From Pirellulaceae bacterium (GTDB taxonomy: Bacteria; Planctomycetota; Planctomycetia; Pirellulales; Pirellulaceae): a DNA stretch of 9,275 nucleotides. The stretch's first letter is position 1. Every line of letters begins with the position of its first letter. Made by a program: the position numbers and the translations under genes. Below, in pieces: positions 5,897 to 9,275 of the stretch. The notes under the pieces are model-generated. The model searched no databases. It was not told the DNA's origin and worked only from the letters and a program-made list of their open reading frames with translations. The stretch lies in NCBI GenBank assembly GCA_022448645.1, contig JAKVBZ010000135.1, forward strand, positions 1-9,275. The letters run 5' to 3'.

Positions 5897-7735
5897 ATGT
5901 CATCACCCACTCATTCCTCAGTAACTCCAACCGATTGGCGCAGTTTTTCCAGTGGTCTGGAAATTCCTTCGCTGTATTATGTAGATCAACCGTACGTCGT
6001 GGTGACTCCTCAGGGAGCCTGGGTTTGCGTCATGACGACGGGGGCCGCGCAGGAGGGCGCCCCGCGGCAATTTGTCGCATCTACAACCAGCCATGATTGT
6101 GGTCGTAGCTGGTCCGATCTAGTACCGATCGAGGCGCCCGATGGTCCTCACGCCGGTTGGGCAGTGCCGTTCATCACCCCCAGCGGCCGGATCTACGCGT
6201 TCTACACCTTCAATGGCGACGAGATTCACGCCGGACACAACGAACAAGGTGAATGGTTTTTCTGGCGCCATACTCGTCCTGAAGGTATTGTATTTGAACG
6301 AAATGATTCTCACGGCTGGTATGCGTTCCGTTACTCCGACGATGGCGGGCAATCCTGGTCTCCAGAACGCTATCGCTTGCCTTTGGCGGAAACCTTATGC
6401 GATCAGAATCGAACGTGCGACACCGATGAAAGGGTACAGCTGTTCTGGGGAATTTGTCGTCCGTTCATGGCTGACGGGAAAGTGTATTTGCCTTTCTCGA
6501 AATTGGGAAAGCATTTTCAGCAAGAAGGCGAAGGGTGGCTGCTGCGGAGCGATAACCTGCTTACCGAATCGGACCCCGACAAGATTCGTTGGCAAATGTG
6601 TCCTCAAGGCGACCACGGAATTCGTAACGACCAATTTGGTTCCGTACAGGAAGAACACAACGTTGTACCGTTGCGAGACCGAGGGCATTTATTTTGCATG
6701 TATCGTACCATCATGGGGTATCCGGCATGCTCGTACAGCTACGACGGTGGTTTGAGTTGGACTTTGCCCGAGGCACCTCGCTACAGTTTTTCTGATCGAA
6801 TCATGCGTAACCCTCGCGCCTGCCCTATGGTCTGGCGGTGTCAGAATGGCAACTATTTGTTCTGGTTCCACAACAATGGTTACCGGTCGTACAAGAACGT
6901 TTCTGCACCAGTGGCCCGGAACCTAGTGTGGCTGAGCGGAGGTGTGGAAAAGGATGGCAAGATTCACTGGTCACAACCGGAGTTGATTCAATACGACGAG
7001 CATGATTGGCGCGGTAGCAGTTATCCCGATCTGATCGAACAGGACGGAAACTACTTGGTGACCTCTACCCAAAAAACCGTGGCTCGGATCAATCAACTGG
7101 ACAAACACCTGGTGGAAAGTTTGTGGAAACAGGATCTCTCCAGATCCGTCACGCGGCGAGATATCTTACTGGATCTGGATGAGCAAGCGATTGCTGCGGA
7201 CGATTCGTGGACGGTAGAGAAATTGCCGCGGTTGGACCAGCAAGGCGGATGGAGTGTTGATCTGTGGGTTCGTTTGACGGACCTACAGCCGGGGCGAGTC
7301 TTGATCGACACAACCGGTGGCGATGAAACTGGAATCACTTTGCGGGTGGGCGAACACGAGACTTTGGAAATTAGCTTTCATGACGGCCAACACGGTTTTT
7401 GTTGGACCAGTGACCCAGGCACGATGGGTGTGGATCAATCACAGCACGTTGTTTTTATTGTCGACGGAGGTCCGAAGTGTGTTTCGGTGGTGGTTGACGG
7501 CATACTGTGTGATGGAAACGGCGATGAGGTCCGACTGCGGGGCACGGGCCGCTTTATGCGAACGAAGTACTTTGACAACTACGACGATCGTTGCGAACCG
7601 GCGGACGAGATTGGAGATGTGACGGGAACCGGAAAGCTGGTGATTCCAAGCAAGTCCGAGGTGCAACGGCTGCGGTTGTACAAGCGATGCTTATGGGTCG
7701 GCGAAGCCATGGGCAATTGGCGAGCTGGGGTGTAG
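5897..7735 (+). CDS. Sialidase-like Asp-box (BNR) protein with C-terminal LamG-like domain
   Basis: A 612-aa protein starting MSSPTHSSVT. Residues about 20-410 look like a six-bladed sialidase-type propeller with three Asp-boxes: SHDCGRSW (65-72), SDDGGQSW (147-154) and SYDGGLSW (281-288). Other family-like stretches are FWGICRP, GEGWLLRSDNLLTE, FGSVQEEHNVVPL and IHWSQPEL. Residues about 450-600 (GGWSVDLWVRL, VDGILCDG, VQRLRLYKR) form a LamG-like beta-sandwich. True sialidases have an Arg in an N-terminal RIP motif; here that region reads LYYVDQPYVVV, so cleavage of sialic acid is not supported. A related glycosidase or lyase activity is equally possible. No signal peptide is visible, which suggests a cytoplasmic location. 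The frame is open back to TTG 5714 and ATG 5717. I chose 5897 because GGAGAA lies 12 bases upstream, a candidate -10 falls between the two starts, and residues before it do not look like the propeller. It is divergent from the 4676-5578 gene. Confidence 0.8.
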   Translation: MSSPTHSSVTPTDWRSFSSGLEIPSLYYVDQPYVVVTPQGAWVCVMTTGAAQEGAPRQFVASTTSHDCGRSWSDLVPIEAPDGPHAGWAVPFITPSGRIYAFYTFNGDEIHAGHNEQGEWFFWRHTRPEGIVFERNDSHGWYAFRYSDDGGQSWSPERYRLPLAETLCDQNRTCDTDERVQLFWGICRPFMADGKVYLPFSKLGKHFQQEGEGWLLRSDNLLTESDPDKIRWQMCPQGDHGIRNDQFGSVQEEHNVVPLRDRGHLFCMYRTIMGYPACSYSYDGGLSWTLPEAPRYSFSDRIMRNPRACPMVWRCQNGNYLFWFHNNGYRSYKNVSAPVARNLVWLSGGVEKDGKIHWSQPELIQYDEHDWRGSSYPDLIEQDGNYLVTSTQKTVARINQLDKHLVESLWKQDLSRSVTRRDILLDLDEQAIAADDSWTVEKLPRLDQQGGWSVDLWVRLTDLQPGRVLIDTTGGDETGITLRVGEHETLEISFHDGQHGFCWTSDPGTMGVDQSQHVVFIVDGGPKCVSVVVDGILCDGNGDEVRLRGTGRFMRTKYFDNYDDRCEPADEIGDVTGTGKLVIPSKSEVQRLRLYKRCLWVGEAMGNWRAGV

Positions 7736-7808
7736 GTGAACACACCGATGCTTGCCAATAAGCACGATGTTGTGGATCGGCGAGGCTCGGAATACTTGCG
7801 TAAAGCAG
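7736..7808. other. Convergent gap without a clear terminator
   Basis: The sialidase-like gene and the lipoprotein gene end facing each other 73 bp apart. The only structure seen is a weak 5-bp stem, TGCTT (7749-7753) with AAGCA (7760-7764), with no T run. Transcripts may overlap here or end by a Rho-dependent route. Confidence 0.4.
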
Positions 7809-8195
7809 CTAATTCGATTCCAGCGAGAACTCGAACTCATTGTGCTTCTCTGCGACTTCACGCGTTAGCGTGGTACGGACGTTGTATTTCTCGGGAACAC
7901 GTTCTTCGGGATTCATCTCTGTCCGCGTCGTGATAGATACCTGGTGGTTACCGAGGGTGGCGCCTTGGATGTCGCGCAGGTAGATCAGCTCGAATCGTCC
8001 TTCGGCGTCCGTGAATCCTCGCGAAGCGCGTCCTTCGGATGGCCGGAACAACACAGCCGCTCGCTCCAAAGGCTGTCCGTCAAGCGTCACCGTCCCGGAG
8101 ACACTAGCCAGTTCAGGTCGGTCATGCTGCGTGCAGCCGATCGTAACCATGGATAACAGACCAAAGAAAATAAAGAAACGACAGTTCGGAGACAT
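7809..8195 (-). CDS. Small lipoprotein with carboxypeptidase regulatory-like (transthyretin-like) domain
   Basis: A 128-aa protein. Residues 1-20 are a lipoprotein signal peptide (MSPNCRFFIFFGLLSMVTIG) with the lipid-attachment Cys at 21 in the lipobox TIGC. The mature part has a carboxypeptidase-regulatory-like beta-sandwich typical of small planctomycete lipoproteins: VSGTVTLDGQPLERAAVLFRP (32-52), then GFTDAEGRFEL (60-70), and a terminal segment with VPEKYN (100-105) and NEFEFSLES. Such proteins are abundant in planctomycetes, often near DUF1559 genes, and their role is unknown. The lipobox predicts membrane attachment facing the periplasm. No good ribosome binding site precedes ATG 8195, but the signal peptide starts correctly there. 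It is divergent from the DUF1559 gene at 8517. Confidence 0.9.
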   Translation of the reverse strand: MSPNCRFFIFFGLLSMVTIGCTQHDRPELASVSGTVTLDGQPLERAAVLFRPSEGRASRGFTDAEGRFELIYLRDIQGATLGNHQVSITTRTEMNPEERVPEKYNVRTTLTREVAEKHNEFEFSLESN

Positions 8196-8516
8196 GGCTG
8201 AATTCTACCAAAGCGAGTTGTGTTTTGTTTGACAACGAAGAGTGGTTTGTGAGGTCTTCGTGTTCGGTGGATAGCGGTAATACGACGGCCTTGGACGGTT
8301 AGCGTACAACCTCAAGATTTAGACCTGGCAGACCACTGGTAATTCATGTCAATCGTCTACCATCCGGTGTCGAGAATCATAAGGATCTAATGTCATGTAA
8401 ACTGACGTCGAACCCTGGATTCGTAACGGTAGAGTGAAGTCGACAACTGTGATATAATCTGTAGGTTGATTTGACTTTAGATTGTCATGAATGCTTGAAC
8501 TCAAGGCAATATCGGA
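8196..8516. promoter_or_regulatory. Divergent intergenic region between lipoprotein and DUF1559 genes
   Basis: This 321-bp stretch has no credible gene. It holds a 7-bp inverted repeat, ACGAAGA (8235-8241) with TCTTCGT (8255-8261), close to the lipoprotein start, and a strong extended -10 at 8450-8458 facing the DUF1559 gene. No convincing promoter was found for the lipoprotein. Confidence 0.55.
8450..8458 (+). promoter_or_regulatory. Extended -10 promoter upstream of the DUF1559 gene
   Basis: TGATATAAT contains the exact TATAAT consensus at 8453-8458 preceded by TG one base away, an extended -10. The -35 position (about 8430-8435, TAGAGT) matches only half of TTGACA, as expected when the extended -10 compensates. 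Transcription would start near 8465, giving a leader of about 50 nt to ATG 8517 or about 175 nt to GTG 8640. Confidence 0.5.
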
Positions 8517-9275
8517 ATGTCGAAATTACTCGCGAGAAGAGTCACTGTTGTTGGTGTGGGTCGTGAAAGCGATGTAATCTGCCGAAGACGTAGCAGCGGC
8601 AATCGCCCCGGTTTCGTGGCCCGTGTTGGCGAGCGTTCAGTGACGGCATCTGTAGAGCAATCTCGCAAGTTGTCGGCTTTCACTCTGGTCGAATTGCTGG
8701 TCGTGATCGCGATCATTGCGATCCTGATCGCAATGTTGTTACCTGCCGTACAGTCTGCCAGAGAGGCGGCTAGGCGAGCCCAATGCCTCAATCATATTAA
8801 GCAATTGGGAATTGGGTTGTTGAACTATGAAAGTGCAACGGGTCGCTTTCCTCCGGCTGCTATCACGACACGCCAGTCCCAGTACTTCGGAGGGGGATTC
8901 CCTGGTTGGTACAACCTCTTTAAGGAGGCTGAGATTGGTGACGGTGGGTCGAGTTGGATTGTCGCCATCCTGCCCTACATAGAACAGGGCACACTTCAAG
9001 AAGGGTGGGATTTTTCGCTGAGCGTCGCGGCCAATGAATTGGTGGCTCGCAATGACATCCCCATTTTGTATTGTCCCACTCGCCGTAGTAGGGTACGGCA
9101 ATCCGACATCGATAACAATCAGATGTTTCTCATGTGGGACAAGGGTGGTAACGACTATGGAGGGTGCGCGGGCGGTGGGAACACGTTTTATGATTGCGCA
9201 CCGGATACGTCAGGTTGTTCGCCTCCCTGTCACCATTGGATGGCGTTTATCGGATTCGGCAATATTGCCAAATCT
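8517..9275 (+). CDS. DUF1559 family protein with prepilin-type N-terminal methylation signal (3' end beyond window)
   Basis: The frame is open to the right edge (253 codons visible). Residues 55-75 are a type IV pilin-like segment, AFTLVELLVVIAIIAILIA, with the peptidase cut expected between A54 and F55 and the conserved Glu at 59 (+5). It continues AVQSAREAARRAQCLNHIKQLGIGL and NYESATGRFPPA, the hallmark start of DUF1559, then SSWIVAILPYIEQGTL and IPILYCPTRRS from the same domain. Planctomycetes encode tens to hundreds of these; they are probably pseudopilin-like exported proteins of unknown role. Two details are unusual: Ala rather than Gly at -1, and a 54-residue leader. An in-frame stop at 8496 excludes earlier starts. 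GTG 8640 would give a standard 13-residue leader (VTASVEQSRKLSA) after GGCGAG. I kept ATG 8517 as the first start, but the real one may be 8640. Confidence 0.88.
   Translation, partial: MSKLLARRVTVVGVGRESDVICRRRSSGNRPGFVARVGERSVTASVEQSRKLSAFTLVELLVVIAIIAILIAMLLPAVQSAREAARRAQCLNHIKQLGIGLLNYESATGRFPPAAITTRQSQYFGGGFPGWYNLFKEAEIGDGGSSWIVAILPYIEQGTLQEGWDFSLSVAANELVARNDIPILYCPTRRSRVRQSDIDNNQMFLMWDKGGNDYGGCAGGGNTFYDCAPDTSGCSPPCHHWMAFIGFGNIAKS

Noticed and set aside
6141..6755. Plus-strand 204-codon frame inside the sialidase-like gene
   Set aside because: It is an out-of-frame shadow of a gene with clear Asp-boxes and has no domain of its own.
8739..9101. Minus-strand 120-codon frame opposite the DUF1559 gene
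   Set aside because: It is antisense to an unmistakable prepilin-type DUF1559 coding sequence and lacks a ribosome binding site or any known motif.

Overview
The window looks like a chromosomal segment of a planctomycete, most likely from the Pirellulales/Rhodopirellula-like group. Three protein types point there: a DUF1559 prepilin-type protein at the right edge, a small lipoprotein with a carboxypeptidase-regulatory-like fold, and secreted LamG-type proteins with a PEP-CTERM tail. GC content looks moderate (about 50-55% by eye). I see no rRNA, tRNA, CRISPR array, transposase or phage gene.

Left part (1-1635): two related secreted proteins lie head-to-tail on the minus strand. The downstream copy (1-767) runs off the window. 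Its LamG-like domain is followed by a module resembling the start of autotransporter-type beta-strand-repeat regions. The upstream copy (931-1635) is complete and ends directly in a PEP-CTERM sorting signal. A perfect 11-bp inverted repeat lies between them. A gene-poor stretch (1636-2287) follows. It contains a nested hairpin with A and T tracts on its flanks (1767-1835), the best terminator candidate in the window, and two adjacent small hairpins (2171-2219).

Central part (2288-7735): a large secreted protein (2288-4618, minus) combines a LamG domain, a GH32/GH43-like beta-propeller and a C-terminal beta-sandwich. Upstream of it, in the same direction and 57 bp away, is a 300-aa protein of unknown function with an internal duplication (4676-5578). 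The two probably form an operon. Divergent from them is a sialidase-like Asp-box protein with a C-terminal LamG-like domain (5897-7735, plus). The block looks like a carbohydrate-related locus, but no substrate can be assigned from sequence.

Right part (7809-9275): a small lipoprotein (minus) and a DUF1559 protein (plus, truncated by the window) are divergent across a 321-bp gap. The gap holds a consensus extended -10 promoter facing the DUF1559 gene. Both classes occur in many copies in planctomycete genomes.

Two real genes are cut by the window edges (1-767 and 8517-9275). Several starts were moved inward from the longest possible ORF on ribosome-binding-site, signal-peptide or family-shape grounds. 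The most unusual items are the internally duplicated unknown protein next to the sialidase-like gene, the paralog pair with different C-termini, and the nested hairpin.
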